Counted from the first letter of the stretch, positions 1 to 10,300 are shown. The stretch: 64,000 nt of DNA from M3007 sp964539805 (GCA_964539805.1 CAZIKN010000012.1:16767-80766), one strand, 5' to 3'. Program-made: numbers and translations. The notes: generated by a model from the sequence alone, not told the origin.

Positions 1-2
1 CC

Positions 3-1382
3 TACCTTAATGGTGAGCGCTATACCGGTCAATGGGCCAATGATATGCCCAACGGCAAAGGCAAATATCAATTTAAAGGCAAGGAACGCTATGAGGGCAA
101 CTTTGTCAATGGTGAATTTGATGGTCAAGGCACCATGTATTATCCAGATGGGGCCTATTATACTGGCATGTGGAAAAAGAATCGCAAGCATGGCAATGGT
201 AAAATTGTAAACCCTGATGGCAGTGCCACTGTAGGTACCTGGAATATGGGCAAACAAGTCGCCAAGGAAACAGTAGCCACAACAGCCCAGGCCCAAAACA
301 AACCAAGCGCGAAACCCAAACCTGTAACCAAGCCAGATGTGGCAGGCTTGCGCAACTGTGGGAGCACTTATTGCCGCAATGGCAAAGGTTTTTATGATTA
401 TCCTGATGGTTCCCGCTGGATTGGCGAATTTAAGGATGGATTGCCTGCGGGCCGTGGCATCTGCCATTATGCCAGTGGCGACCGTTATGAAGGAGAATGG
501 GCCAACAATGCTCCATACGGTGAAGGCGTAATGCATTTTGCTTCCGGGCGTGTTTATGGCGCAGTTTGGGTAAATGGCTCTCCTGTAAAAGAATTGGATT
601 CTGATGAAATTATGCCGGCTGATCCTGTTCAAACTGAACTGAGCAGAAATGTAAAGATTTGGGCCGTGGTGGTTGGCGTAGGCTCATATACCGCTATGCC
701 TTCCCTGAAGTACACGGATGATGATGCCTATCGTTTTTACTCTTTTCTGAAAAGTGTGGAAGGCGGTGCACTCAAGGATGAACAGGTGTCTATCCTGGTG
801 GATGAGTCTGCAACCCGTGAGAATATTCTTCGCACCATGCGCGAAAAATTCCTGAAAGCGGATGCCAATGATGTGGTTCTGCTCTATTTCAGCGGACATG
901 GCCTTGATGGTTGTTTCCTTCCGGTTGACTTTGATGGTTACAATAACAAGTTGCGCCATGATGAAATCAAGCAAATTTTCAGGAGCAGTAAGGCCAAGCA
1001 CAAGTTGTGCATTGCCGATGCATGCCACAGCGGTTCTTTGGCCTTTGGCAATGGCCTGGCTGCTAAAGGGCCGGCCCCCGTTTCCCTTCAACGGTATTAC
1101 AAGGCATTTGAGGATACTGACGGTGGCATAGCCCTCCTCATGTCCAGCAAAGCAGAAGAACTGAGCCTTGAAGATCAGGGCTTGCGCCAAGGTGTTTTTA
1201 CCTACTATGTGCTTCAGGGGCTGAAAGGGCGGGCCGATGCCAACAATGATCTGATCATCAGCATCAAAGAATTGTACACGTTTGTATATGCCAAAGTGCG
1301 GGAATATACGGCAGGTGCACAAACGCCCGTGATCACAGGTGACTATGATGATAACATGCCGGTTGGCAACAGAAAAGGATAA
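3..1382 (+). CDS. MORN-repeat protein with C-terminal caspase-like (peptidase C14) domain, 5' partial
   Basis: The frame is open from the first bases of the window. The residues before the ATG at 45 (YLNGERYTGQWAND) are a clean MORN repeat, so the gene begins upstream. About seven MORN repeats are visible in two blocks, before and after a Lys/Pro/Ala-rich linker (about residues 70-100 counted from the ATG at 45). From about residue 203 there is a caspase-like p20 fold: KIWAVVVGVGSY, then YFSGHG with the catalytic His (285), then IADACHSGS with the catalytic Cys (327). The His-Cys dyad is intact, so peptidase activity is plausible; the substrate is unknown. MORN repeats usually mediate lipid or protein binding, so they may act as the sensing or targeting part. 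The gene ends facing the AAA+/M41 gene, with a bidirectional terminator between them. Confidence 0.85.
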   Translation, partial: YLNGERYTGQWANDMPNGKGKYQFKGKERYEGNFVNGEFDGQGTMYYPDGAYYTGMWKKNRKHGNGKIVNPDGSATVGTWNMGKQVAKETVATTAQAQNKPSAKPKPVTKPDVAGLRNCGSTYCRNGKGFYDYPDGSRWIGEFKDGLPAGRGICHYASGDRYEGEWANNAPYGEGVMHFASGRVYGAVWVNGSPVKELDSDEIMPADPVQTELSRNVKIWAVVVGVGSYTAMPSLKYTDDDAYRFYSFLKSVEGGALKDEQVSILVDESATRENILRTMREKFLKADANDVVLLYFSGHGLDGCFLPVDFDGYNNKLRHDEIKQIFRSSKAKHKLCIADACHSGSLAFGNGLAAKGPAPVSLQRYYKAFEDTDGGIALLMSSKAEELSLEDQGLRQGVFTYYVLQGLKGRADANNDLIISIKELYTFVYAKVREYTAGAQTPVITGDYDDNMPVGNRKG

Positions 1383-1391
1383 TTTGTTTGA

Positions 1392-1441
1392 ACTACAAAA
1401 GGCACAAAAGATCGCTTATTTTCTTTTGTGCCTTTTGTGGT
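1392..1441. terminator. Bidirectional terminator between convergent genes
   Basis: A 20-bp stem (1392-1411 paired with 1422-1441; one T-G wobble) with a 10-nt loop lies between the stop codons of the two convergent genes. The stem contains CAAAAGGCACAAAAG and its complement and is rich in A/T at the outer ends, so either strand gives a stem followed by U-rich sequence. Confidence 0.75.
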
Positions 1442-1464
1442 CAAAAATTAAGTCTTTACAGGTT

Positions 1465-3369
1465 TTATGCCACGTCCGGCGAGTGGCCTAATGCATTCAA
1501 TTCCTTTGTGTATTCCGGCAAATGCAGGTAGCCTTCGGCTTTTATAGTGGCGTTAAGGCCAAATTGGGCTGCTATTTCGGCCACATCGCGCGCTTCCATA
1601 CTTCCTTTCTCATAGAGGGCTTTGGCTAAGGCCACAAGGAATGGTTTATGGTTTTCTAATAGTTTTCTTGTGTCCAGTACCAGATCGGCTACCATTTTCT
1701 CCACGTCTTTATCCGTTTGAAATTTGTCCATGGCAAAGCCATATTCCAAGGTGTAGTTGGCTTGGTAGCGAGCATCAAAGCCAAAGCGACGGATGTAGTC
1801 CATAGCCAGCATAGTAGCCTGTTCCCGATCATTAGAGCGGCCCACGGTAGCATTTTTTTCACCAAAGATCAATTCTTCTGCAAGGCCTCCCGCAAGGAAT
1901 ACGGTGATCTTGTTCAATAAATTTGATTTGGTCTCGTAAATATCATGTGGGAAGGTAAACCCTGAGGCATAGCTACTGGCTACTTTTGATTTTAATTGAA
2001 GGGGTGCAAGGCCGAATAGTACTACATAGGCCACTGCATGCCCGGCCTCATGTACACTTACGTTGGCTACCACATCGGCGATGTTGCCCTGGCGTATTTT
2101 ATCAATTCGTCCAACGTATGGCACTTCAATTTTTTTACTGCAAATATCGGCGCTCAGTAATTGCCGCCCATCATCATAACCAATGTGCAGGGTTTGGCAG
2201 TCATTGGTGAGTGCCTCAAAAATAAATTTGCTCAAGTTGGTTTCCAGAATATCCGTGACGCTGCTGAATACAGGCCGGACACCCTGTACAGGGAACACCC
2301 CATTTCGGTAAATCAGATCAAAAACAGCATCCCCAACCGTAATACTCACACCAAAGCGATCTTCTGTTCGGCTGATGATTTTACCTACTTCTTTGCGGAT
2401 TAGCACCTCGAAATCTTGCTTGCGCAAACTTGGGTATATAAGGTGGATGTTTCCAAATCGGGCTACCTGCTCGGGTCTAAAGCGGCGCGTAAGGGCATTT
2501 TTGATGTCAACGGCGGTTATTTTTTTGGTAAAGGCATGATAAATATCGGCGTCAATTTCGCTGTCGGAGGTATGTGTTGCCATTTGAAAGGCCTCGTCTA
2601 AATTGCCACTGATCAGGATGAGGGTTTGGCTAAAATCAGTGGGTTCAAAGACCTTGAGGCGGCTTTTGGTTTCCAAGATGCGATCCAGCATCTGCAGTTT
2701 GTTCAATTCGGCCAAATCCACCACTTCATCATCAAACTGGAGCATTTCCTTCAATCGGCGGGCTTCCCAAAGGCCAATTATTTCCATCATAGGATCCTCT
2801 TCTTCTACCCCGCTGGCGGCATTGCGTGTGCGTTTGCGCTGGTTAAATCGGTATTCGTGCAAGTACCAGTCAATATCTTCCTTTTCCCGTTTGGCCAAGC
2901 GGCCATCGGAGAGCAATTCCCAAAAATCATTGAATTTGGTGCTCGGAACAGGGCTGCCGTCATTTTCAATGGTGTAAAAGCGCTGGATTTCGTCAAAAAG
3001 CACAATGGCTGGTTTGCCATCAGATACGGAATTGGCTTTTAAAATGGCAGCAACGCTGCTAAAATAAGTGGTATTGTCGGAATTGCCCAGTTCAATTTCC
3101 ACAAAGCGTTCCTGAAACTCGAGGTATTGTGCCAGCTTGCGCACCAAATCGGTTTTCCCCACTCCGGTCATCCCCCACAAGCAGACGATTATAGGGCGCG
3201 TCAGGATTTCGGGCATAAGGTACCAGATCAGGATATAGTCCAGCAGGCTGTCAATGATGTCGTCAATACCAACAAAATCTTCTTTTAATTTTGCCCCAAT
3301 ATCATCCAGCTTTTTGCGGCGCACTTGAAGTAGTTCTTTATCCAAGGTATATTTCTGTGTTGTATCCAT
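1465..3369 (-). CDS. AAA+ ATPase (Clp/HSP100 type) fused to M41 FtsH-like zinc metalloprotease, no membrane anchor
   Basis: This 634-aa protein has an N-terminal AAA+ module: Walker A GMTGVGKT at 66-73, Walker B IVLFDE at 122-127, a likely arginine finger RRFRPE at 295-300, and a GVRPV sensor-2 motif at 363-367 like the ClpB/ClpX small domain. It is followed by an M41 peptidase domain with HEAGH at 440-444 and GRSNDREQAT about 70 residues later, matching the third zinc ligand (Asp) of FtsH. FtsH proteins normally have two N-terminal transmembrane helices and an FtsH-clade AAA domain; neither is seen here. The aromatic-glycine pore loop (GYVG type) expected between Walker A and B of ClpB is not apparent, and there is a charged insert at about 150-245. 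It is probably a soluble ATP-dependent or ATP-gated protease; the substrate is unknown. It is convergent with the MORN-caspase gene. Confidence 0.85.
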   Translation of the reverse strand: MDTTQKYTLDKELLQVRRKKLDDIGAKLKEDFVGIDDIIDSLLDYILIWYLMPEILTRPIIVCLWGMTGVGKTDLVRKLAQYLEFQERFVEIELGNSDNTTYFSSVAAILKANSVSDGKPAIVLFDEIQRFYTIENDGSPVPSTKFNDFWELLSDGRLAKREKEDIDWYLHEYRFNQRKRTRNAASGVEEEDPMMEIIGLWEARRLKEMLQFDDEVVDLAELNKLQMLDRILETKSRLKVFEPTDFSQTLILISGNLDEAFQMATHTSDSEIDADIYHAFTKKITAVDIKNALTRRFRPEQVARFGNIHLIYPSLRKQDFEVLIRKEVGKIISRTEDRFGVSITVGDAVFDLIYRNGVFPVQGVRPVFSSVTDILETNLSKFIFEALTNDCQTLHIGYDDGRQLLSADICSKKIEVPYVGRIDKIRQGNIADVVANVSVHEAGHAVAYVVLFGLAPLQLKSKVASSYASGFTFPHDIYETKSNLLNKITVFLAGGLAEELIFGEKNATVGRSNDREQATMLAMDYIRRFGFDARYQANYTLEYGFAMDKFQTDKDVEKMVADLVLDTRKLLENHKPFLVALAKALYEKGSMEARDVAEIAAQFGLNATIKAEGYLHLPEYTKELNALGHSPDVA

Positions 3370-3387
3370 ATTGTTTTGGCCTTTTTG

Positions 3388-3435
3388 GCAAGAGGGCGTT
3401 CCATAAGCGAAGTCACGTATGGGTCACCCTCTTGC
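3388..3435. repeat. Inverted repeat in the AAA/M41 - M1 peptidase intergenic region
   Basis: GCAAGAGGG (3388-3396) and its exact complement (3427-3435) enclose a 30-nt loop. The repeat lies in the 203-bp space between the start of the AAA/M41 gene and the end of the aminopeptidase gene, both on the minus strand. It may act as a weak terminator for the aminopeptidase or as a leader structure; no strong T run follows. Confidence 0.3.
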
Positions 3436-3572
3436 TTGAGGTGTTTATGATCGCAAGGCAGATCATAAATGATATGCATGCCCCAAAGGATACTTTTAGG
3501 TAAAAAGTTTCCGCTCCTTTCAGAGCGGCAAATTTGAGGAGAAAAATGGACAAATTACTGCTCGGAAGCGTA

Positions 3573-6239
3573 TTAAAACATACCGTAGTACATCTTTAGG
3601 GTTTCGTCCTTTTCCTGCGCTTTAATGTCTTCTATTATTTTGGACAAAGATTCGGCTTTAGCGTTGTCTTTTTTATCTTCAAAATACTTTTTGAAATCGG
3701 AAATAGCTTTGGTGGATGAAAAACGCCTGAAAGTGCTGGTTTTTTCATTCATTGAGATTTGCTTCAGGCGATTGATTGCAGCGTCTATCAGGTTTGCATC
3801 GCCAATGCCTGCGAGTGCTTTCTGATAAGCGGCAAAGAATCCCAAAGCGGCCATCATGTCCATTTTTTCCAAGCGCTTTTCAAAGAACGGCAGGTTGTCA
3901 CGGTTTGGGTTTTCACTGTAAAGGTCGGCCAGCACATTGGAAATGGCCTCACTTTCATCGTTTTCCAGGTTTTTAGATGCAGCAAGTGCAGCGGTAGGAT
4001 CCACTTTTGCCAGAGCGGCTATGGCTGAGCCAACCACGCTGTAAGGCAATTCTGCTCCGAGGCATTTTTGCAAAACAGCTGCATATTGTTTGTCATTGGC
4101 TTTGCCAAGCGCTGTGAGTGCGGTAGCCCTAACTTCGTATGAAGGGTCGTTTTCTGCCATTTTGGCGATGCGGGCCACAATGGCGGCATCCTTCAGGTCA
4201 GTACGTTGGATGGCGCGTTTGCGCAGACCATAAAATTTATCATTTAGCGCCTCGGCAAATACTTGTTTGGCCAAATCAGATTTTTCCCGCTTGAGGGCTT
4301 CAAGGGCTTCTAAACGGTCACGATAATGTGGTCCGAAACGATACAGGGCAGCCCATTCTTCGGGCGTATGTTGATCGTTTTTGACACAAAGCAAAGCCTT
4401 TTGGGCATCCGTATTGATGACCGCTGGCTTGGATGGGGCATTAAAGAAAAAGCTTTGGCTGCGTTTGGTAAGCTGTATTTTTTCCCGACGGGCCTTGCCA
4501 TTTTCATCATAAATATCTACAAAAAGGGGCAAATTATACACATAGGGGATGCCTTTTATGGCTTCTTGTGTTTGGTTTATAGTTACGGCGGCTTGCTTGG
4601 TGCTTTCGTCCCAATTATAGGAAATGTCAAGATTTGGATGCCCGGCAGCGAAAAACCACTGGTTCCAGAACCAGTTCATGTCACGGCCTGTTACGTCTTC
4701 AAAGATCATACGCAGCTCATGGGCTTCTACATCAGTGTATTCGTGCTTTTTGAGGTAGCGCTGAAGGGCCGTAAAGAAGGCGTCGTCACCAACCTCGGTG
4801 CGGAGCATGTGTAGCGTGGCACCACCCTTGTTATAGGAATGGCCGTCAAACATATCCTCGCGGTTGTCATAGCCGTAGTGGATGAGTGGGTGGCCGCCGT
4901 CTGCGGCGGATAGAATGTACCCTTCCCGTTCCTGCTGGGCGTGTGCCTCGGCCTGGTCTTTTCCGTGTTTGTGTTCCAGCCACAGGTATTCGGAGTAGTT
5001 GGCAAAACCTTCATTAAGGGTAAGGTTGGCCCAGCTTTCGGTGGTCACCAGATCACCGAACCATTGGTGAAACATTTCGTGGGCCACAATACCTTCGTTG
5101 GTCAGGTATTGATCGGCTAATTCACGCTTATTTTTTTGCATAAAGTCGCCAAAAATGACGGCTGATGTGTTTTCCATTGCGCCACTAACATATTCTCTTA
5201 CAATTACTTGCGAATATTTTGACCACGGGTAAGGATAGCCCAATTTGTTGGAGAAAAACTCCAGCATTTCGGGGGTGTGTGGGAAAATATCGCGAGCGTA
5301 GGCCTCAAATTTGGGCTCTACGTAATACTCCACGTCAATGCCGCGCCATTTGTCCTTAACCACTGCGAACTCACCAATAGCCATCATAAACAAGTACGGG
5401 GCATGAGGTTTGTCCATTTTCCAGTAATCGGTGCGGGTGCCATCGGCATTTTTCTTTGAAGATGCCAGAACGCCATTGGACAAGGTCTTGAATTTGTCGG
5501 CCACCGTAATGTACATCTCCTGGGTACAGCGTTCGTTGGGTTTGTCAATGGTGGGCATCCAGCGCGAGTTGTTTTCTGTTTCGCCCTGTGTCCATATCTG
5601 CATGGGCTTGTCCTTTTCGGTGCCGTCAGCATTGATAAAAAACAGGCCTTTATCGCTTTGGATGGCCGCACTTCCTCCAAATGCGTTCCGATCATCAGGT
5701 TTGGCGACATAATCAATCAGCAATTTGAACTCATCATTGCGGGTAAAGGTTTTGCCTAATTTTACGGTCAATACTTCACCATCATAGTCATATTTCAGGG
5801 CGTCACCCGCTACATTGGCCGAATTGAGCAGTTTGATGGATTTGATGTCAAAATTTTTGGCGTCAAGGGTGGCTTGATCCGTTGGGTAGAACCAGGGGCG
5901 AAGGGTGAGGGTTGCCTTGCCTATGGCATGCTTGTTGGCCCAGTCAAAAGAGATTTCCACTTTAGTATGGATGAGGTCATGCTCAAAAGTATGAGAGGCG
6001 TTATAGGGGGGCAGGCTATCTGACTGGGCTTCTGTTTCAGGGAAGACATCGGCACCTTCCATCATGTTATATTCTAAAGGTTCCTCTTCTTCGCTGTTGG
6101 CTACTTCGGGTTTGGCAAGTGTGTCCCAGGTGATGGGTTCTGTGGGCGTTACAGGTGTCTGGCTGACTTTTGAACCGGATTTTGGTGTGCATGCAAGGTA
6201 AAATGCAGCGACTACGGCTACGAAAAACAAATTCCGCAT
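3573..6239 (-). CDS. M1 family zinc aminopeptidase with C-terminal HEAT-like repeats
   Basis: This exported aminopeptidase of 888 aa starts at the ATG at 6239; the longer frame opens with GTG and adds 11 residues before the signal peptide. The N-terminus MRNLFFVAVVAAFYLAC looks like a signal peptide or a non-standard lipoprotein signal, followed by a low-complexity Pro/Glu linker. M1 hallmarks are the GAMEN substrate-binding motif (SGAMENTSA), and HEMFH at 387-391 with the third zinc ligand Glu 410 in NEGFANY. After the catalytic region the protein carries helical HEAT-like repeats at about 620-780. It likely trims N-terminal residues from peptides in the periplasm or at the outer surface. 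It is a single gene on the minus strand with a small hairpin just upstream. Confidence 0.92.
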   Translation of the reverse strand: MRNLFFVAVVAAFYLACTPKSGSKVSQTPVTPTEPITWDTLAKPEVANSEEEEPLEYNMMEGADVFPETEAQSDSLPPYNASHTFEHDLIHTKVEISFDWANKHAIGKATLTLRPWFYPTDQATLDAKNFDIKSIKLLNSANVAGDALKYDYDGEVLTVKLGKTFTRNDEFKLLIDYVAKPDDRNAFGGSAAIQSDKGLFFINADGTEKDKPMQIWTQGETENNSRWMPTIDKPNERCTQEMYITVADKFKTLSNGVLASSKKNADGTRTDYWKMDKPHAPYLFMMAIGEFAVVKDKWRGIDVEYYVEPKFEAYARDIFPHTPEMLEFFSNKLGYPYPWSKYSQVIVREYVSGAMENTSAVIFGDFMQKNKRELADQYLTNEGIVAHEMFHQWFGDLVTTESWANLTLNEGFANYSEYLWLEHKHGKDQAEAHAQQEREGYILSAADGGHPLIHYGYDNREDMFDGHSYNKGGATLHMLRTEVGDDAFFTALQRYLKKHEYTDVEAHELRMIFEDVTGRDMNWFWNQWFFAAGHPNLDISYNWDESTKQAAVTINQTQEAIKGIPYVYNLPLFVDIYDENGKARREKIQLTKRSQSFFFNAPSKPAVINTDAQKALLCVKNDQHTPEEWAALYRFGPHYRDRLEALEALKREKSDLAKQVFAEALNDKFYGLRKRAIQRTDLKDAAIVARIAKMAENDPSYEVRATALTALGKANDKQYAAVLQKCLGAELPYSVVGSAIAALAKVDPTAALAASKNLENDESEAISNVLADLYSENPNRDNLPFFEKRLEKMDMMAALGFFAAYQKALAGIGDANLIDAAINRLKQISMNEKTSTFRRFSSTKAISDFKKYFEDKKDNAKAESLSKIIEDIKAQEKDETLKMYYGMF

Positions 6240-6263
6240 TTTCTGTGATGTTGGACTTTGGAC

Positions 6264-6284
6264 GTCAGGCACAGGATGCCTGAC
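6264..6284. repeat. Small hairpin upstream of the M1 aminopeptidase start
   Basis: GTCAGGCA (6264-6271) and its exact complement (6277-6284) form an 8-bp stem with a 5-nt loop, 25 bp before the chosen ATG on the minus strand. It may be a leader structure. It overlaps the upstream GTG alternative start, which supports 6239 as the real start. Confidence 0.35.
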
Positions 6285-6477
6285 AAATGATATGAATGAA
6301 AGTATGATTCTAAAGACGCAAAGATGTTAAAATCATTGCGGGGCATGGCAAATTTTGGAATGTTTTTCGCTGATGTTGATGGATTTGCCCCTGATTGACC
6401 ATGAATTAAGTGCAAATGTCCGTGAAAAACAAGTGGTAAAATGGATGTTTAATGCCCTGAACTTGCATTTTTGCGCT

Positions 6478-6485
6478 TACTTTTG
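6478..6485 (+). promoter_or_regulatory. -7 box TACTTTTG of the Trp-repeat protein gene
   Basis: A perfect match to the Bacteroidota TAnnTTTG -7 element, 27 nt before the ATG at 6513. It supports that ATG over the upstream TTG at 6471, which would lie inside the promoter. Confidence 0.6.
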
Positions 6486-6512
6486 TCAGTAAATTTAAAA
6501 AAGATCATTCCC

Positions 6513-7121
6513 ATGCGAACTCACCCTATTGCCCTGCTCATTGGGTTGCTGCTTTTTGGCCCTATTCTGCTCGCACAATCCTTCTCTACCCTGAGCACGC
6601 GTTGGAGCGACTCTTTTGTGGAATGGGAAATATATGCCTGGGCCGAGCAAGACAGCACCATTATGGAAGAAGATGATGAAGCAACTGAGCCTGAAGAAGA
6701 ATTAATAGGCGAGCTGAAACTGCGCTGGCTTCAGGTAAAGGAAGACTGGTCCGAATGGGAATTTCAACTCCGAGGTGAAAGAGGTACCATTAAGGCCAAA
6801 TGGCGGAATGACCTGACCCAATGGGAACTCCGAACATACAGTGGACAGGTGATCACCATGCGCACGGCCTGGCCCAATGACAACACCCAATGGCGCATTA
6901 CGGACAATTCCGTATCGCTCTTGTTCAAGAGCCGCTGGACCAATCAATTTGACGAATGGCAATGTGAGGACAAAGCACACGGCGATTTTTATGTCACTAC
7001 CCTGCGCCGAAATGACCCACGAGACTGGGCCATTGATGATCGTTGTAAGGAAAGTGTGAGTGAGTACCTTAAATTGGCCATGATGTTTATCACGGTGTTA
7101 CAGTGTTCGCCGAAGTTGTGA
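6513..7121 (+). CDS. Exported protein made of tryptophan-rich tandem repeats, unknown function
   Basis: This protein of 202 aa has a signal peptide (MRTHPIALLIGLLLFGPILLAQ), followed by an acidic stretch (EEDDEATEPEEE). The rest is built from four to five repeats of about 22-24 residues with the core W-x-N-D-x-x-Q-W-E. Examples are WRNDLTQWEL, WPNDNTQWRI, WTNQFDEWQC and the degenerate RRNDPRDWAI. I do not recognise a named family. The regular Trp pairs suggest a small beta-solenoid or beta-sheet repeat, secreted or periplasmic. It is transcribed alone from its own promoter; the next gene is 200 bp downstream. Confidence 0.75.
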   Translation: MRTHPIALLIGLLLFGPILLAQSFSTLSTRWSDSFVEWEIYAWAEQDSTIMEEDDEATEPEEELIGELKLRWLQVKEDWSEWEFQLRGERGTIKAKWRNDLTQWELRTYSGQVITMRTAWPNDNTQWRITDNSVSLLFKSRWTNQFDEWQCEDKAHGDFYVTTLRRNDPRDWAIDDRCKESVSEYLKLAMMFITVLQCSPKL

Positions 7122-7320
7122 AAAGACTTTTTTCTGACTGCCAATAATGCATATTTCCCCCGGTTTAAATGGGTATGTTTTTACAATCTTCATATCGCTA
7201 CGCCTTTCCTCACCACGTGGTAAAAAATTTTTTTTCTTTTTGTGAAAAAGAGGGTAACAAACAAAGGGGTGGATGGACATGATATTAAACATCCGTTCAA
7301 CAACCACTAAGTCTTTTCAC
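7118..7320. repeat. 12-bp inverted repeat bounding an intergenic region
   Basis: GTGAAAAGACTT (7118-7129), which includes the stop codon of the upstream gene, is exactly complementary to 7309-7320, which ends one base before the ATG at 7322. The 180 bp between them are A/T-rich, contain a CCACGTGG palindrome and long A/T runs, and hold no gene. Confidence 0.45.
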
Positions 7321-7321
7321 C

Positions 7322-10300
7322 ATGAGAAAATTATTACCACTGTTTACCTTTTTGCTGTGTGCTCTTGGGCTTCAACTCAACGCCCAATGTACGGACGGTT
7401 CCGCTACGGGCAACCGATGCCTTGATTTCGATCCGAACGCCAACAATGGCGGCGGGCCTGATTATGTGCAGCCTGTAAATGCACCACTTACCTTGGACCC
7501 AAACTTCACCATTGAATGCCGGTTCAGGATGCCCTCCACGAATACAGGTACCAATCCGCGCCGATTGTTGGCCCTTTCGGGCAGCGGCAACCAGTTCCAG
7601 TTATTGGAAATAGGTGGCCGCATCCACATCGGCAGACAGCCTGTCAGCGGGACCAATCTCACCTCACCCGTGGGGCTTACCACCGATCTTTACCGCGACG
7701 ACCAATGGCACCATGTTGCCGCAACCCGAAATGGCGTAAACCTTGCCGTTTATATTGATGGTGTGCTCAAATGGTCCAACGCAGGCTTTAGTGGCAATTT
7801 GGCCTTAAGTCTCTTTCGCGTTGGGGCCCCCTCAGGTACCCTAACCAATGCCACATGGCAGGGCCGAATTGACGAAGTGCGTGTATGGGATGTGCCGCGT
7901 TCCTTAGAGCAGATCAACGCAACCCGAAACTGCCCTCTAAACGGCAACGAAGCGGGCCTGAAACTCTACTACAAACTGGATCAAGGCATTGCAGCGGGCA
8001 ATAACGCTACGGTTACATTGGCAACAGACCTTGCCGGAGGGGACAACGATGGTACCTTACAAAATTTCTTGCGCAGCGGCAGCGCATCCAACTGGGTGTG
8101 TGGTGATGCTGATTTTTGCGCCTGTGCCGCCAATTTTACCTTTACGGTGGATAATTGTGGTAAAGTTACTTTTCTCAACACGACACCCCTAACTCCGCCC
8201 CCGCCCTTTTCCTGGAACTTTGGCGACCCTAATTCCAGCAATAATACGAGCACGCAGAGTAGTCCCATGCACACCTATGCCACGGCAGGCACCTACTCTG
8301 TTTGCCTCACTGCTGGTACAGGTCCATCGGCTTGCACCACCTGTAAAACAGTTCAGGTTAGTTCAGTTGACAACCAAGGGCCCTCGCTCAGGTGCCTTGA
8401 CATATCCTTACAATTCAACAATGGAACATCAGGCCCACAAACCATATTTCCGCAGATGTTCTTGGATGGGGTGTTGACGGACAACTGCTGCCCGGACAAT
8501 TCGCTTACCCTGAATTTACAGGGGCAATTGGTTTATACCTGTGACGATGTCTGCAAGGAACCCAAGCAAGTTTTTTTAATTGCGACAGATTGCAATGGCA
8601 ACACTTCAGTTTGCCAACCATTTGTCAGTAGTTTTGACAATGATCCACCCGTGGCCAGATGCAAAAATGCCACGGTAATCCTAAATGCAAACGGTGTGGC
8701 AACGATGCAGCCTTCCGAAGTGAACAATGGCAGTACGGATAACTGCGGCATAGAAAGCAGTAGTGTCAACATCGGCAATTTTTCATGCCCTCCGCCTACG
8801 GTGCCTTGTCCCTTCACACAAACCGTTGTCCTTACCGTTACGGATTATTGTGACAAAAGTTCCACCTGCACCGCACAAGTTACCGTAACAGACAATCTTG
8901 CTCCAATCATCCAAAATTGCCCCTCTAATATATCCGTCAGCGTCATACCAGGCCAAACATCTGCCACAGCCACCTGGACTGCACCGGTTGCTACCGACAA
9001 TTGCCCTGGCAGCATCCTGACCAGCAGCCACGCCTCTGGCAGCAGTTTTCCTATCGGCAGCACCGTGGTCACATACACGGCTACTGACCGTTGTAACAAC
9101 ACGGCTACCTGTAGTTTTACCGTGACTGTGGCGGGCAGTCAGAACTGCGAATGCGGGTTTGCAAATATGTTGTTCAATTCGGGGCCAGCTCCGCAACAAA
9201 TCATCTGCGGCCAATCCTTCTTTAGCCTCGGCTGCCCGGACGGCAAAACCTATAATGTGACCGGTACTTTTAGTTGTTTACCCGTAGGCACCAACTGCAC
9301 GGCCTCCGGCCTGACCTGGAACCTCGTCAACGCCAGCAATGTCAGCGTGGCGAGCGGTACCTTCACGTCGGGCGCTTTCAATATCCCGATCAATGGCACT
9401 GTTATGAACACGGCGGGTACTTATACCATGACAATCAGTGGCACCTGTGGTACGAACAAGTGTACCTGTGTGGTCAGGTTTGTTTCGGATGGGTGTCCGC
9501 CAAGTGGCGATTTCCCAGGGTTCCAATGTGGCCAAGCCATATTTGGCTGTTTTTCTGGCTGGACAGATCCCAATCATTACTGGAATTTATTGGATAACGA
9601 CCCAACTCCACTGAATGGGCTTGTAAAAAATGATGTCGTGCTGGCATTGGCAGATATTCGCAAACACATTGATGCACTACCATACACAAATCCTTCATCC
9701 AACTGGGCATCACTACCGCCGAAGTATATGCACCCGGATTGGATAACCAGTAAAATGGGGCAAGTTTTTGGTTTGGCAATTGATGGAAACGATAATGTTT
9801 ATGTTGGGGCAACTGCACTTTATGGGCAACTAAAACCAGGTAATTTGCCTGGTGCTGGACCAGGAACCATTTACAAACTCAACGCATTGACCGGTGCGCC
9901 TTCGGTATGGGCCAATTTGCCAAATTCTCTTACAAATAATGGTAATATTAGAAGCGGTTTAGGAGATTTAGCCTATGATCCAGATCACAATACACTTTTT
10001 GTGTCTAATTTTCATGATGGAAGGATATACCGTTTGGATATGGCTGGAACAATAATGCAAGTTTTTGACCCTCCACTTGGTGAGCCGTTAATACCTGGCC
10101 AAGGTTTTTTCGATCCAATGTCAACAAATAGCACAGCAAAACTGGGGCAGCGAATCTGGGGTATTGGTTATCACAATAATCGCCTTTATTTTGGTGTTTG
10201 GGTAGAAGCCCAAGGTAGTGTAAATCCAACCAGAGACAATGAACTATGGTCAGTTCCACTTGTAGCAGGTGCATTTTCCGGACCAATTAATGTGAATAGT

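Noticed and set aside
684..1322. Long minus-strand open frame opposite the caspase domain
   Set aside because: Shadow of the caspase-like gene, whose motifs are intact on the plus strand.
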